A stretch of 64,000 nt of DNA from Actinomyces sp. HPA0247 (GTDB lineage: Bacteria; Actinomycetota; Actinomycetes; Actinomycetales; Actinomycetaceae), in NCBI GenBank assembly GCA_000411415.1, contig KE150450.1, positions 188,580 through 252,579 of the forward strand, given 5' to 3'. A model generated the notes under the pieces. The model had not been told where the DNA came from, searched no databases, and worked only from the letters and a program-made list of their open reading frames with translations. A program made the translations under genes and the position numbers. Shown piece after piece: positions 8,137 to 17,818 of the stretch (position 1 is its first letter; each line of letters starts with the position of its first letter).

Positions 8137-9219
8137 TTAAACATTAAACCTGAATTCGACGACGTCACCGTCCGCCATCACATAGTCCTTGCCTTCCATG
8201 CGGACCTTGCCGGCGGCCTTCGCAGCGGCCATGGAGCCGGCTTCGACCAGGTCGTCGAAGGAGACGACCTCGGCCTTGATGAAGCCCTTCTCGAAGTCCG
8301 TGTGGATGACGCCGGCAGCCTTGGGGGCGGTGTCGCCCTTGTGGATCGTCCAGGCGCGCGCTTCCTTCTCACCGGCGGTGAGGTAGGTCTGCAGGCCGAG
8401 GGTGTCGAAGCCGACGCGGGCCAGCTTGCCCAGGCCGGACTCGTCCTGGCCGGATTCGGCGAGCATCTCGCGGGCGTCCTCGTCGTCCAGTTCAACCAGC
8501 TCGGCCTCGAACTGGGCGTCCAGGAAGATGGCCTCGGCAGGCGCGACGAGGGAACGCAGCTCGTCCTTCATCTCCTCGTTGTCCATCTCGGCGGCGTCCA
8601 TGTTGAACACGAAGATGAAGGGCTTGGAGGTCATGAGCTGGAAGGAACGCAGCGCGTCCTGGTCCAGCTTGGCGCCCTCGGGGCCGGACAGCAGCTCGCC
8701 GCGCTCCAGCAGCTCGAGAGCCTGGCGGGCGGTTTCGAGGACGATCGGCTCGGTCTTCTTGCCGCGCACCTCCTTTTCGAGGCGCGGGATCTGCTTCTCG
8801 ATCGTCTGCATGTCGGCGAGGATCAGCTCGGTCTTGATGGTCTCGATGTCCGAGGCCGGGTCCACCTTGCCGTCGACGTGCACGACGTCGGGGTCGGAGA
8901 AGGCGCGCGTGACCTGGCAGATCGCGTCGGCCTCGCGGATGTTGGCGAGGAACTGGTTGCCCAGGCCTTCACCCTCGGAGGCGCCGCGCACGATGCCGGC
9001 GATGTCCACGAAGGACACGGTGGCGGGCAGGATGCGCTGGGAGCCGAAGATCTCCGCGAGCGTGTTCAGGCGCGGGTCGGGCAGGGGCACGACACCGACG
9101 TTGGGCTCGATGGTCGCGAAGGGGTAGTTCGCGGCGAGCACGGTTGCGCGGGTCAGGGCGTTGAACAGGGTGGACTTGCCGACGTTGGGCAGTCCGGCGA
9201 TACCGATAGTAAGAGACAC
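8137..9219 (-). CDS. ychF: YchF/OLA1 family ribosome-associated ATPase
   Basis: The 360-residue protein is full length for YchF. The P-loop GLPNVGKST is at about residues 9-17, the G3 region contains D-I-A-G-I-V-R-G-A-S-E-G-E-G-L-G-N, the nucleotide base motif is N-M-D-A-A-E (unlike NKxD, consistent with ATP preference in the family), a coiled-coil insert lies at about 130-200, and a C-terminal TGS domain ends in D-G-D-V-V-E-F-R-F. YchF binds ribosomes and affects oxidative stress responses. ispH lies 37 bp upstream on the same strand. Confidence 0.97.
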   Translation of the reverse strand: MSLTIGIAGLPNVGKSTLFNALTRATVLAANYPFATIEPNVGVVPLPDPRLNTLAEIFGSQRILPATVSFVDIAGIVRGASEGEGLGNQFLANIREADAICQVTRAFSDPDVVHVDGKVDPASDIETIKTELILADMQTIEKQIPRLEKEVRGKKTEPIVLETARQALELLERGELLSGPEGAKLDQDALRSFQLMTSKPFIFVFNMDAAEMDNEEMKDELRSLVAPAEAIFLDAQFEAELVELDDEDAREMLAESGQDESGLGKLARVGFDTLGLQTYLTAGEKEARAWTIHKGDTAPKAAGVIHTDFEKGFIKAEVVSFDDLVEAGSMAAAKAAGKVRMEGKDYVMADGDVVEFRFNV

Positions 9220-9256
9220 GCCCCCATCCTATCGGAGCAGGCCCGGTGGTGTTGCC

Positions 9257-10324
9257 CTACTTCGTGTGGTTTGGCCCGGCGACGCGGGGCGCGTGGGGGC
9301 GCGCGGGTGCCATGCCGGCGTTTTTGAGGTCGGCGCGCAGGTCGCGGGGCAGCGCGAAGGTCGTCGATTCGGTTTCGGTGCGGGCCACCTCGACGGTGGG
9401 GAATCCGCGCTCCTGTAGCCATTCGATGACGTCGCGCACGAGGATTTCGGGCACGGATGCGCCGGAGGTGAGGCCCACGGTGTGGGCGCTCTCGAACCAG
9501 GATTCGTCGAGCTCGTCGGCCTTGTCGACGCGGTAGGCGGCGCCCGCCCCGGCCTCGAGCGCGACCTCGACGAGGCGCACGGAGTTCGAGGAGTTCGCCG
9601 AGCCGACGACGACCATGACGTCCACCTGGGGCGCGATGAATTTCACGGCGCCCTGGCGGTTCTGGGTGGCGTAGCAGATGTCGTCCGACGGCGGGTCGAT
9701 GAGCTGCGGGAAGCGCTGGCGCAGGCGGTCCACGGTCTCGCGGGTCTCGTCGACGGAGAGCGTGGTCTGGGAGATCCACACGACGCGCGAGGGGTCGCGC
9801 ACGACGACGTTATCCACCTCGTCGGGGGTACCGACGACCTGGATGTGGTCGGGGGCCTCGCCGAAGGTGCCCTCGACCTCCTCGTGGCCCTGGTGGCCCA
9901 CCAGGATGATGTCGTAGTCTTCCTTCGCGAAGCGCACGGCCTCGCGGTGCACCTTGGTCACGAGCGGGCAGGTCGCGTCGATCGTGGCGAGGTGGCGGGT
10001 GGCGGCTGCCTCGTGGACGGCCGGGGAGACGCCGTGCGCGGAGAAGACGACGCGCGCCCCCTCGGGCACCTCGTCGGTCTCCTGGACGAAGATCGCGCCG
10101 CGCTTGGTCAGCGACTCGACGACGAACTTGTTGTGGACGATCTCCTTGCGCACGTAGACGGGCGCGCCGTAGAGCTCGAGGGCCTTTTCGACGACGTCGA
10201 CGGCGCGGTCCACACCGGCGCAGTATCCGCGGGGGGCCGCCAAGAGGATGCGACCGCTGCCCTCACCGTGGGAGGCGGGCAGGGGGGATTCGGCGCTGGC
10301 ACGCAGGTCGACGTTTTCATTCAT
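9257..10324 (-). CDS. ispH: 4-hydroxy-3-methylbut-2-enyl diphosphate reductase
   Basis: IspH performs the last step of the MEP pathway, reducing HMBPP to IPP and DMAPP with a [4Fe-4S] cluster. The three cluster cysteines are visible: C35 in [12 protein letters not shown]119 in [10 protein letters not shown] and C217 in [10 protein letters not shown]. The family SxN motif is present in V-G-S-A-N-S-S-N-S. The 355 residues include an N-terminal extension of about 24 residues before the core. No good ribosome binding site precedes ATG 10324. It is divergent from xseA, with 208 bp between that show no clear motif apart from GC-rich sequence. Confidence 0.97.
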   Translation of the reverse strand: MNENVDLRASAESPLPASHGEGSGRILLAAPRGYCAGVDRAVDVVEKALELYGAPVYVRKEIVHNKFVVESLTKRGAIFVQETDEVPEGARVVFSAHGVSPAVHEAAATRHLATIDATCPLVTKVHREAVRFAKEDYDIILVGHQGHEEVEGTFGEAPDHIQVVGTPDEVDNVVVRDPSRVVWISQTTLSVDETRETVDRLRQRFPQLIDPPSDDICYATQNRQGAVKFIAPQVDVMVVVGSANSSNSVRLVEVALEAGAGAAYRVDKADELDESWFESAHTVGLTSGASVPEILVRDVIEWLQERGFPTVEVARTETESTTFALPRDLRADLKNAGMAPARPHAPRVAGPNHTK

Positions 10325-10532
10325 GCATCCACACTAGCGCCCGGGTACCGAGGCGTGCGCGCGCTCGTGGCAATCCCACACGCTCCTCATCGACGAGGCC
10401 GGGGCCGCCCCCACTCCCCTACCGCCCTGGGCGCGGGGCGGGCCCAGGCGCCCCCTCACGCTCACCTGACCGGGCGAGAGGGGCTGTCCACAGGCGCACG
10501 GCGCGGCAGCGCGGCGGGGCTATTCGTGTGGC

Positions 10533-11861
10533 ATGCTGAGGGACGTGACATTGCCTGCTACTCCTGCTGCGCCGCCTCCGGGCGGCTCGCCCCAGCCTCG
10601 TCCGCCCGCCGCGAAGGCGGCTGATACGACGCGGGATAATCCGTGGCCGCTGCGCAGGCTGACGGAGAACATCAAGGTGTACGTGGACCGCATGAGCCCC
10701 CTGTGGGTGGAGGGCCAGGTCGTTGAGTACAAGGTGCGTCCGGGCGCGAAGATGCACTTTTTGACGCTGCGGGACCTTCAGACGGACACGTCGATGACGG
10801 TGACCGCGTGGGCGGGCGTCATGGATTCCACTCCGCTGACCGAGGGCGCGCGCGTAGTGACGCGCGTGAAGCCGGTGTTTTGGGAGCGCTCGGGCCGCCT
10901 TAACCTGCAGGCCGCGGAGATTCACCTGCAGGGTGTGGGCGATCTGCTGGCCCAGATTGAGGCGCTGCGCGCCCGCCTGGCCGCCGAGGGCTTGTTCTCG
11001 GATGCGCGCAAGAAGCCTCTTCCTTTCCTGCCGCGCACGATCGGCCTGATCTGCGGCCGCAACGCGAAGGCGAAGGACGACGTGGTCGTGAACGCGTCGG
11101 ACCGCTGGCCGAGCGCGCGCTTCGAGATCCGCGAGGTCGCCGTGCAGGGCGATCACTGCGTGCCCGAGGTGGGCCGCGCGCTCCTCGAGCTGGATGCGAT
11201 GGAGGACGTGGAAGTCATCGTGATCGCACGCGGCGGCGGCGCGGTCGAAGACCTGCTCCCATTCTCCGACGAGCGCCTTGTGCGCGCCGTCGCGGATGCC
11301 CGCACGCCCATCGTCTCCGCGATTGGCCACGAGGGCGATTCTCCCCTGCTGGACCTGGTCGCCGACTACCGGGCCTCGACCCCGACGGACGCGGCTCGCC
11401 GCATCGTCCCGGACCGCGCCCGCGAGCGCGACGGCATCTCCCAGGCGCTGACCCGCATGCGCGGGGCGCTGGGGGCACGCCTGGCGACGGAGCGCTCGAA
11501 CCTGACGCTCATCGCGTCGCGCCCGGTGCTTCAGGGCCCGGAGGCGATCGTCGAGGGGCATCGCGTGGCCCTCGCACAGAAGGTGAGCGCGCTGAGAGCA
11601 GCGATCGAGCGTCGGCTCGCGTCGGAGCGCCAGCAGCTCACACGTTCGCGCGCGACGCTCACGGCCCTGTCCCCGCAGGCAACGCTGGACCGCGGATACG
11701 CCCTCCTGAAGACCCCGTCGGGCGCCCTCATCACATCCTCGGCGCAGATCAAGAAGGGCGACCTCATCGAAGGCATCCTGGCGTCGGGCCGCATGGTCGC
11801 CCAGGTCGTGGGGGCCACGAACCCCACTCCCACCCCGAACACCGCCGAGGAAGACGCCTGA
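10533..11861 (+). CDS. xseA: exodeoxyribonuclease VII large subunit
   Basis: The 442-residue large subunit of the single-strand-specific nuclease ExoVII. After a Pro/Ala-rich N-terminus comes an OB-fold DNA-binding domain (about 45-140), the catalytic core with IARGGGAVEDLLPFSDE (about 231-247) and AIGHEGDSPLLD, then a long coiled-coil (about 300-400) that binds XseB, and the family C-terminal motif RGYALLK. It is followed by xseB after 56 bp, the usual pairing. Start ATG 10533 is chosen; TTG 10551 with GAGGG upstream is an alternative. Confidence 0.96.
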   Translation: MLRDVTLPATPAAPPPGGSPQPRPPAAKAADTTRDNPWPLRRLTENIKVYVDRMSPLWVEGQVVEYKVRPGAKMHFLTLRDLQTDTSMTVTAWAGVMDSTPLTEGARVVTRVKPVFWERSGRLNLQAAEIHLQGVGDLLAQIEALRARLAAEGLFSDARKKPLPFLPRTIGLICGRNAKAKDDVVVNASDRWPSARFEIREVAVQGDHCVPEVGRALLELDAMEDVEVIVIARGGGAVEDLLPFSDERLVRAVADARTPIVSAIGHEGDSPLLDLVADYRASTPTDAARRIVPDRARERDGISQALTRMRGALGARLATERSNLTLIASRPVLQGPEAIVEGHRVALAQKVSALRAAIERRLASERQQLTRSRATLTALSPQATLDRGYALLKTPSGALITSSAQIKKGDLIEGILASGRMVAQVVGATNPTPTPNTAEEDA

Positions 11862-11917
11862 CCCGCTGGGCCCACCCCAGCCTCGTCCCCAGACTTCTCA
11901 CGCAAAGGAACACTGTT

Positions 11918-12148
11918 ATGACCACGAACGACCAGCTCCCCGATCCCCAGTCCCTCGGCTACGAGGAGGCGCGCGACGAGCTCGTGCGCATCGTCCAAAC
12001 CCTCGAGGGAGGACAGGCGCCGCTCGAGGACACTCTCACAATGTGGGAACGCGGCGAGGCCTTGGCCGCCCGCTGTTCCCAGATCCTGGATGGAGCCCAG
12101 GAGCGTCTTTCTGGACGCACGGTGACACCCGGCCCGGAAGCACGCTAA
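11918..12148 (+). CDS. xseB: exodeoxyribonuclease VII small subunit
   Basis: A 76-residue helical protein of the usual XseB size. The pattern SLGYEEARDELVRIVQTLEG, then PLEDTLTMWERGEALAARC, is the family signature. Several copies coat the XseA coiled-coil and are needed for activity. AAAGGAACACTGTT precedes ATG 11918. It lies between xseA and a sugar kinase gene and is probably cotranscribed with both. Confidence 0.95.
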   Translation: MTTNDQLPDPQSLGYEEARDELVRIVQTLEGGQAPLEDTLTMWERGEALAARCSQILDGAQERLSGRTVTPGPEAR

Positions 12149-12191
12149 TGTACATTCTGTAGATCGGCTCACACGCAGGTGAGGAGACACC

Positions 12192-13127
12192 ATGACGGTG
12201 CAATCTGGCCCCCACATTCTCGCGATCGGCGAGGCGCTCATCGACGTCGTCATCACGTATGAGCAGCCCGACTTCCCCGTTGAGATCCCGGGTGGTTCTC
12301 CCGCGAACGTCGCCCTGACGCTGGGGCGTCTGGGTCGGCCGGTGGCTCTGGCGACGTGGATCGGTCTGGACGAGCGCGGCCGCCTCATCGACTTCCACAT
12401 GAACGATTCCGACGTGCACGTCACCGCCGCCTCGCGCGGTGCCTCGCACACGTCGACGGCCCTGGCACGCCTGGACGAATCGGGCGCAGCCTCCTACACC
12501 TTCGACCTGGAGTGGGCGCCGACTCCGCCGATCAAGGTTCCACCTACCGCTCAGATCCTTGAGGCCGGTTCCATCTCCGCCATCATCGAGCCCGGTGCTT
12601 CCGCGGTCCTCGATGCGCTGACCCGAGGACGCGAGCATGCGCTCGTGTGCTTCGATCCGAACGCGCGCCCCTCGATCATGGGCGAACCGGAGGCGGCGCT
12701 CGCCTCCCTCGAGCGTTTTATCGCACTGGCGGACGTCGTCAAGGTGTCGGATGAGGACATCGAGTGGTTGACGGGCGGCGCTCCCATCGACGAGGTCGTG
12801 GATCGCTGGCTGGGTATGGGACCCTCGCTCGTGGTGGTCACGCGCGGCAAGCATGGCAGCGACGTCGCCACCGCCTCGGGCCTGCGCTTCACGAAGACCC
12901 CCGCGGACGTCCCGGTCGTCGACACGGTCGGCGCGGGGGACTCCTTCATGGGCGGCATCATCGACGCCATGTGGGGCATGGGCCTGCGCGGCGCAGACGC
13001 TCGCGAGACTCTGCGTACCCTGCCCGAGGAGCAGGTCCGCGCGATCATCGACCGCGCGAGCGCCGTGTCCGACGTGACGGTGTCGCGCAAGGGCGCGAAC
13101 CCGCCCTGGGCACACGAACTCGCCTGA
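12192..13127 (+). CDS. PfkB family carbohydrate kinase, probably fructokinase
   Basis: The 311-residue ribokinase-like sugar kinase begins with the substrate-binding glycines G-G-S-P-A-N-V-A-L-T-L (about 36-46) and has the catalytic base and anion hole motif DTVGAGDSFMGGI near residue 240-252. Such kinases phosphorylate fructose or related sugars with ATP. GGTGAGGAGAC precedes ATG 12192. No transporter or hydrolase gene is adjacent, so the sugar cannot be fixed from context. A strong terminator follows. Confidence 0.88.
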   Translation: MTVQSGPHILAIGEALIDVVITYEQPDFPVEIPGGSPANVALTLGRLGRPVALATWIGLDERGRLIDFHMNDSDVHVTAASRGASHTSTALARLDESGAASYTFDLEWAPTPPIKVPPTAQILEAGSISAIIEPGASAVLDALTRGREHALVCFDPNARPSIMGEPEAALASLERFIALADVVKVSDEDIEWLTGGAPIDEVVDRWLGMGPSLVVVTRGKHGSDVATASGLRFTKTPADVPVVDTVGAGDSFMGGIIDAMWGMGLRGADARETLRTLPEEQVRAIIDRASAVSDVTVSRKGANPPWAHELA

Positions 13128-13142
13128 TTCCAGCACACACGT

Positions 13143-13180
13143 TCACGAGGCCGGTCCCCCATCGGGGTCCGGCCTCGTTC
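13143..13180. terminator. bidirectional terminator between the sugar kinase and prenyl transferase genes
   Basis: acgaggccggtcccc (from 13145) pairs with ggggtccggcctcgt (ending 13178), a 15-bp stem with a 4-base loop, followed by TCGTT on the plus strand. It serves two convergent genes. Confidence 0.85.
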
Positions 13181-13207
13181 GTTAGCAAAGTGGCGTTAGG
13201 CGCGCGC

Positions 13208-13969
13208 TCACTTGCCCATGCGGCGCTCGCGCTGCGCGTAGGAGCGCAGGGCGCGCAGGAAGTCGACGCGGCGGAAGTCCGGCCAGTAGACCTCGCAGAA
13301 GTAGTACTCGGAGTGCACGGACTGCCACAGCATGAAGCCCGACAGGCGCTGTTCGCCGGAGGTGCGAATGACGAGGTCGGGGTCGGGCTGGTCCTTCGTG
13401 TACAGGTGGGCCGTGATATCCGCGTCCGTGAAGGAGTCGGCGAGCTCATCGAGGGTCTTGCCCTGGGCGGAGGCCTCGCGCATCATGGCACGCACGGCCT
13501 CGGTGATCTCGTGTCGGCCGCCGTAGCCGACCGCGATATTGACGGTCATTCCCTGCACGTCGGCGGTGCGTGCGACGGACGCACGCAGATCCTCAGCCAC
13601 CTTCTCGGGCAGCAGAGACAGGTCGCCGACGACGGCCAGCTTCCATCGCCCCTGGTCGGCCAGGAGCGAGACGGCCTCGCAGATGATGCGCAGCAGCTCG
13701 CCCAGCTCGCTGGCCTCGCGCGACAGGTTGTCGGTCGACAGGAGCCACAGCGTCACGATCGACACACCTGCATCGTCCGACCACTGGAGAAACTCGCTGA
13801 TCTTGCCGGCGCCCGCGCGGTGTCCCTGCGAGGCGGTTGCGCCCAGGGACTTTGCCCAGCGGCGGTTACCGTCCAGGATGACCCCGATGTGGGCGGGGAC
13901 GGCGGCGTCAGACAACTCAGCTTTGAGGCGACGCTCGTACATGTCGTAGAGCATGTTCCACTGGGCCAT
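13208..13969 (-). CDS. uppS: isoprenyl transferase (undecaprenyl or decaprenyl diphosphate synthase family)
   Basis: A 253-residue cis-prenyl transferase. The first conserved region is at 27-38, HIGVILDGNRRWAK, with catalytic Asp33; later come LWLLSTDNLSRE and the C-terminal I-R-T-S-G-E-Q-R-L-S-G-F-M-L-W-Q-S, which binds diphosphate. It condenses IPP units into the lipid carrier for wall and glycan synthesis. Actinobacteria often have two such enzymes, one making short Z-farnesyl diphosphate, so chain length is not certain. Confidence 0.92.
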   Translation of the reverse strand: MAQWNMLYDMYERRLKAELSDAAVPAHIGVILDGNRRWAKSLGATASQGHRAGAGKISEFLQWSDDAGVSIVTLWLLSTDNLSREASELGELLRIICEAVSLLADQGRWKLAVVGDLSLLPEKVAEDLRASVARTADVQGMTVNIAVGYGGRHEITEAVRAMMREASAQGKTLDELADSFTDADITAHLYTKDQPDPDLVIRTSGEQRLSGFMLWQSVHSEYYFCEVYWPDFRRVDFLRALRSYAQRERRMGK

Positions 13970-14155
13970 GGTGTCCCTCCTGATGCTGTCGCACCCCGCG
14001 GTGCAGCGTAGTCTTATGCCATTAAGGTTATCGCGCCCGGGGACGCAGGGAAACAGAAGTACTCTCGGAGTGCGAGAACACGCCTGTCACAATAAGTTAC
14101 GGCGTAGTAACCTACGGACTCGTAAGAAATGTTGACAGCTCGATCGGGGGAACGA

Positions 14156-14839
14156 ATGAAGATCGCATCGCTCACGCCCAAGGAGTGGTTCTCGGGCCAG
14201 CTCGTGCAGATCAAGCCGAAGCTGCGCGGATGGCTACACCTGGGCGCTACCCCGCTGTCTCTCGCCGCATCCATCGTCCTCGTCTGCCTGGCACCCACGA
14301 CGGCGACGAAGATCGGATCCGCCGTCTACTTGGCATGCTCCCTCATCCTCTTCGGCGTCTCCGCCACCTACCACCGCTTCTACTGGGCGCCGCGCTGGGA
14401 GATCATGTGGAAGCGCCTGGACCACTCCAACATCTTCCTGCTCATCGCGGGCACGTACACACCGATCACGATCGCTCTCCTTGACCGCTTCGACGCAACC
14501 GTCCTCCTGTCGGTCGTCTGGGGCGGGGCACTCGTCGGTATCCTCCTCAACCTCTTCTGGCCCACCGCCCCGCGCTGGCTGACCACGCTCGTCTACGTCG
14601 CACTCGGGTGGGTCGCAGTCTGGTACCTGCCCCAGCTGTGGGCGGGCGGCGGCCCGGTCGTCGTCTGGCTCATCGTCGCCGGAGGCGTCCTCTACACACT
14701 CGGCGCGGTCGTCTACGGCACGAAGAAGCCCGACCCCTCCCCCGCCTGGTTCGGCTTCCACGAGATCTTCCACGCCTTCACCGTCGCCGCGTGGGCCTGC
14801 CACTGCGTCGCCGTCTACCTGGCAGTCTTGAATTCCTGA
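14156..14839 (+). CDS. hemolysin III / TrhA family seven-helix membrane protein
   Basis: A 227-residue polytopic protein of the PAQR-like hemolysin III family. Conserved residues are visible: S-A-T-Y-H-R in the second helix, D-H-S-N-I-F in the third, and the H-E-I-F-H...H-C-H cluster in the last helix, likely a metal site. E. coli TrhA influences membrane energetics; the biochemical role here is unknown. ATG 14156 has GGGGGA upstream; ATG 14129 would add nine residues and lacks a site. Confidence 0.88.
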   Translation: MKIASLTPKEWFSGQLVQIKPKLRGWLHLGATPLSLAASIVLVCLAPTTATKIGSAVYLACSLILFGVSATYHRFYWAPRWEIMWKRLDHSNIFLLIAGTYTPITIALLDRFDATVLLSVVWGGALVGILLNLFWPTAPRWLTTLVYVALGWVAVWYLPQLWAGGGPVVVWLIVAGGVLYTLGAVVYGTKKPDPSPAWFGFHEIFHAFTVAAWACHCVAVYLAVLNS

Positions 14840-14952
14840 CTCGCCACCCAGGCGCCCAACACCCGAGGCCTGGCGCAATGTTGCTACACTCGACACCATG
14901 CGCGCCGGCACCCGTGTCGGCGCTCGATTACTGACACGTCATTGGAGGAACC

Positions 14953-15432
14953 ATGGCTGACACACAGTGGCTCACGCAGGCCCAGTACGACCTGCTCGCG
15001 AACGAGCTGAAGGAGCGCGTCGAGGTCAAGCGCGTCGAAATCGCGCGCCTCATCGATGCCGCCCGCCAGGAGGGCGACCTGCGCGAGAACGGCGGCTACC
15101 ACGCCGCGCGCAACGAGCAGTCCATGAACGAGACCCGCATCCAGGCCCTCCAGGAGATGCTTGAGCACGCCGAGGTCGGCGAGACCCCCGCCGACGACGG
15201 CATCGTCGAGCCCGGCATGGTCGTCACCGCCCTGGTCGCCGGCCGCGAGCAGAAGTTCCTGCTCGGTTCGCGCGACGCCGGCGGCGACCTGGGCATCCAG
15301 GTCTTCTCCGCCCAGGCTCCCCTGGGTGCCGCTGTCATCGGTCACAAGGCCGGCGACAAGCTGTCCTTCGAGGCCCCCACGGGCCGCATGATCGACGTCG
15401 AGATCATCGAGGCCGTACCCTTCGAAGGCTGA
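14953..15432 (+). CDS. greA: transcription elongation factor GreA
   Basis: The 159-residue protein has the GreA plan: an N-terminal coiled-coil with the acidic tip (E-G-D-L-R-E-N-G-G-Y-H-A-A-R at about 39-52) that enters the RNA polymerase secondary channel and stimulates transcript cleavage, and a C-terminal FKBP-like domain (about 85-155). Start ATG 14953 has GGAGG upstream. The 5' leader contains a short hairpin (14902-14923), which may be a chance GC stem. Confidence 0.96.
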   Translation: MADTQWLTQAQYDLLANELKERVEVKRVEIARLIDAARQEGDLRENGGYHAARNEQSMNETRIQALQEMLEHAEVGETPADDGIVEPGMVVTALVAGREQKFLLGSRDAGGDLGIQVFSAQAPLGAAVIGHKAGDKLSFEAPTGRMIDVEIIEAVPFEG

Positions 15433-15477
15433 GCCAAAGCGCAGAGGCCCACACGGCCTCGCCCCCAATCAATACGT

Positions 15478-15507
15478 AGCGGGTCCCACCAATAGGTGGG
15501 ACCCGCT
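15478..15507. terminator. hairpin terminator between greA and the exporter gene
   Basis: A perfect 13-bp stem (15478-15490 with 15495-15507, loop AATA) lies between two convergent genes. There is no real T-tract, so termination strength is uncertain. Confidence 0.65.
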
Positions 15508-15531
15508 AGCGCCGTCTACGCACGGGGAGGC

Positions 15532-17016
15532 TCAGGCCTCCACGTGAGGTGTGGGAGGCTCGCTCGTCTGCTCCTTGTCGGTGGCTGCGGGCGCTTCCGC
15601 GGAATCCCCCTTCTCAGCCTCCGCATGGACCTCGACGTGAGCGTCCAGCGACGCCACGACCTCTTCCTCACCAGCCTGCTCGCGGGTCACGTACGGGCGC
15701 GTATCGGGCTTACCCGCGTAGGAGGCCGCGATCTCCTCCTCAAGGGCGCCAGGAGGGCCACCCGGGCGGTCCTCAGCCGTCGCCAGCTCAGGCATCGGGT
15801 CGTAGCCGTGCAGGTACATGACGGTCGCGTTGATAAAGGCCGCGATCGGCACTGAGAAGATCGCACCCGCGATACCGGCAATCGCAGATCCCGCGGTGAT
15901 GACCAGCATGACGGCCACGGGGTGCAAGGACACCGCGTTCGACATCATGAAGGGCTGCAGAATGTTGGACTCGATCTGCTGGACGACCAGGATGATCACC
16001 AGCATGATGATCGCCTTCGTCAGGCCACCATTAACGGCCGCGACCAGCACCGCGATCACGCCCGAGGTCAGAGCACCCAGGATCGGAACGAAGGCAGCAA
16101 AGAACGTGATGACGCCAATCGGGATGGCCAGAGGTACGCCCAGGAAGAACGCGCCCAGGGCGATACCGATCGCGTCGATGGCCGCCACCTGAATCTGCGT
16201 ACGCACGTAAGAGCCGAAGGTCGCCCATCCGCGAATCGCACTCTCGTGGACGGGGACGCGCGCGGGGGCGGGCAGCAGGCGCACGCACCACAGCCAAATC
16301 GAGCGCCCCTCCTTCAAGAAGAAGAACAGGCAGAACAGCATCGTCAGGCCGGACGTGGCCAGCGTGCCCACCGAGGAGGTGATGTTCAGGGCGCCAGTCG
16401 CCAGCGTTTCCTTGTTCGTGTTGAGCCAGTTGACCAACTCGGTTCGCAGCTGTTCAGCCGCGGACGTCAGGACGGTCGTATCAATCTTGAGGGGGCCATT
16501 CTGCAGGAACTCGTTGTGCAGGATCGCATCGAGCAGGGCGCGGAAACCATCCGCGGCCTGCGTCGCCAACTGCGGGACCTGCTGAATGAGTTCGGCGGCC
16601 GCCTGGCTCAGCGCGCCGGCGACGGCCGCGAAGAAGACGAGTAGGCCGACGGTCGCAGCCAGCGACGCTGGGAGGTGCAGACGGCGCCGCATCCAGGACA
16701 CGAGGGGTTCCAGAAGCACGGCCACCGTCAGCGCAATCGCCACCGGCATGATGACGATCGTCAGGCGCGCGATACCCCACAGGACGGCCATCACCAGGCC
16801 GAGAACGACCAGGGTGCGCCACGAGAACGCGGCGGCCACGCGCAGGGTCCGCGGGACGGCGACGGTTACATCGCGTTCATCCTCGTGTTCCTCGCGCACG
16901 GACACCATGACGGGGGCGGGCGCCGGTCCGTCAGCGTGCTTTGCAGGCAGCGCGGCGGAAAGCCTGCCCATGAGGTCGGATAGTTTCCAGCGCGGCTGTT
17001 CCTGAGTTGCGGCCAC
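15532..17016 (-). CDS. AI-2E family transporter
   Basis: A 494-residue membrane protein of the AI-2 exporter (PF01594) superfamily. About eight hydrophobic helices are seen between residues 80 and 400. The family region runs from V-A-A-I-D-A-I-G-I-A-L-G through the G-V-I-T-F-F-A-A-F-V-P-I-L-G-A loop to Q-Q-I-E-S-N-I-L-Q-P. The C-terminal 90 residues are acidic and Ala/Glu/Pro-rich. Substrate is unknown; few family members export AI-2. GTG 17016 is chosen because AAAAGGAGGGACC directly precedes it; the upstream ATG 17064 would lack a site. Confidence 0.85.
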   Translation of the reverse strand: MAATQEQPRWKLSDLMGRLSAALPAKHADGPAPAPVMVSVREEHEDERDVTVAVPRTLRVAAAFSWRTLVVLGLVMAVLWGIARLTIVIMPVAIALTVAVLLEPLVSWMRRRLHLPASLAATVGLLVFFAAVAGALSQAAAELIQQVPQLATQAADGFRALLDAILHNEFLQNGPLKIDTTVLTSAAEQLRTELVNWLNTNKETLATGALNITSSVGTLATSGLTMLFCLFFFLKEGRSIWLWCVRLLPAPARVPVHESAIRGWATFGSYVRTQIQVAAIDAIGIALGAFFLGVPLAIPIGVITFFAAFVPILGALTSGVIAVLVAAVNGGLTKAIIMLVIILVVQQIESNILQPFMMSNAVSLHPVAVMLVITAGSAIAGIAGAIFSVPIAAFINATVMYLHGYDPMPELATAEDRPGGPPGALEEEIAASYAGKPDTRPYVTREQAGEEEVVASLDAHVEVHAEAEKGDSAEAPAATDKEQTSEPPTPHVEA

Positions 17017-17116
17017 GGTCCCTCCTTTTCGTTCACCCACAAGCGTACCTGCCCACTCCCTCATTTCCGTCCGCGCAGCGCGCCATGTACGCGGTTAGTG
17101 GCGCATACTGTCTTGC

Positions 17117-17743
17117 ATGAACAACATCTTCACACTCGCACGCACGGACGTACGACCCACGACGCACGCGGTCATCGGCTCGAATATGAGGGCCGAGGCC
17201 AAAGCAGGCCAGGAGGTCATCTACCTGGCAGCGGGGTGCTTCTGGGGCGTCGAGAAAGCCCTGTGGAACGCGCCCGGAGTCGTCACCACCGCGACGGGGT
17301 ACATGGGCGGGCATACCCCCGATCCCACCTACGAGCAGGTCTGCTCTCATACGACGGGCCACGCGGAGACCGTGCGCGTCGTCTTCGACACGTCACTGAC
17401 GAGCGCCGCCGATCTGATTCGTCTCTTCTTTGAGATCCACGACCCCACTCAGGTTGGCGGCCAGGGCAACGACATCGGAGACCAGTACCGCTCACAGATC
17501 TGGACAACGACACCGGAGCAGCTGCACGACGCGACCGCCCTGCGCGCGGCCTACCAGGAGGTCCTCTCCGCACGAGGCTTCGGGCCCATCCAGACCGTTC
17601 TCTCCGCCGCGCCCGATACCGATTCCAACGCGCGATTCTGGTACGCCGAGGACTATCACCAGCAGTACCTGTTCAAGAATCCCGGCGGCTACGAGTGCCA
17701 CGCGCGCACGGGCGTCGCCTGCCCGGCTCTGCCCAGCGAGTAG
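17117..17743 (+). CDS. msrA: peptide methionine sulfoxide reductase MsrA
   Basis: The 208-residue enzyme repairs methionine S-sulfoxide. The catalytic motif GCFWG is at about 38-42, followed by G-Y-M-G-G, the T-G-H-A-E-T-V segment and Y-H-Q-Q-Y-L near residue 181. The N-terminal 30 residues resemble the long E. coli-type MsrA, which supports start ATG 17117. No ribosome binding site is visible; a CATACT box at 17104 places a likely transcription start near the ATG, so translation may be leaderless. Confidence 0.95.
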   Translation: MNNIFTLARTDVRPTTHAVIGSNMRAEAKAGQEVIYLAAGCFWGVEKALWNAPGVVTTATGYMGGHTPDPTYEQVCSHTTGHAETVRVVFDTSLTSAADLIRLFFEIHDPTQVGGQGNDIGDQYRSQIWTTTPEQLHDATALRAAYQEVLSARGFGPIQTVLSAAPDTDSNARFWYAEDYHQQYLFKNPGGYECHARTGVACPALPSE

Positions 17744-17767
17744 CGGGCATATCGGACCACACATGAA

Positions 17768-17807
17768 ACGGGGGCGGGTCGGCACTCACGTGCCGACCCG
17801 CCCCCGT
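17768..17807. terminator. strong bidirectional terminator
   Basis: A perfect 17-bp GC stem (17768-17784 with 17791-17807, 6-base loop) lies between the convergent msrA and FKBP genes. Confidence 0.85.
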
Positions 17808-17818
17808 CAACAACGAGA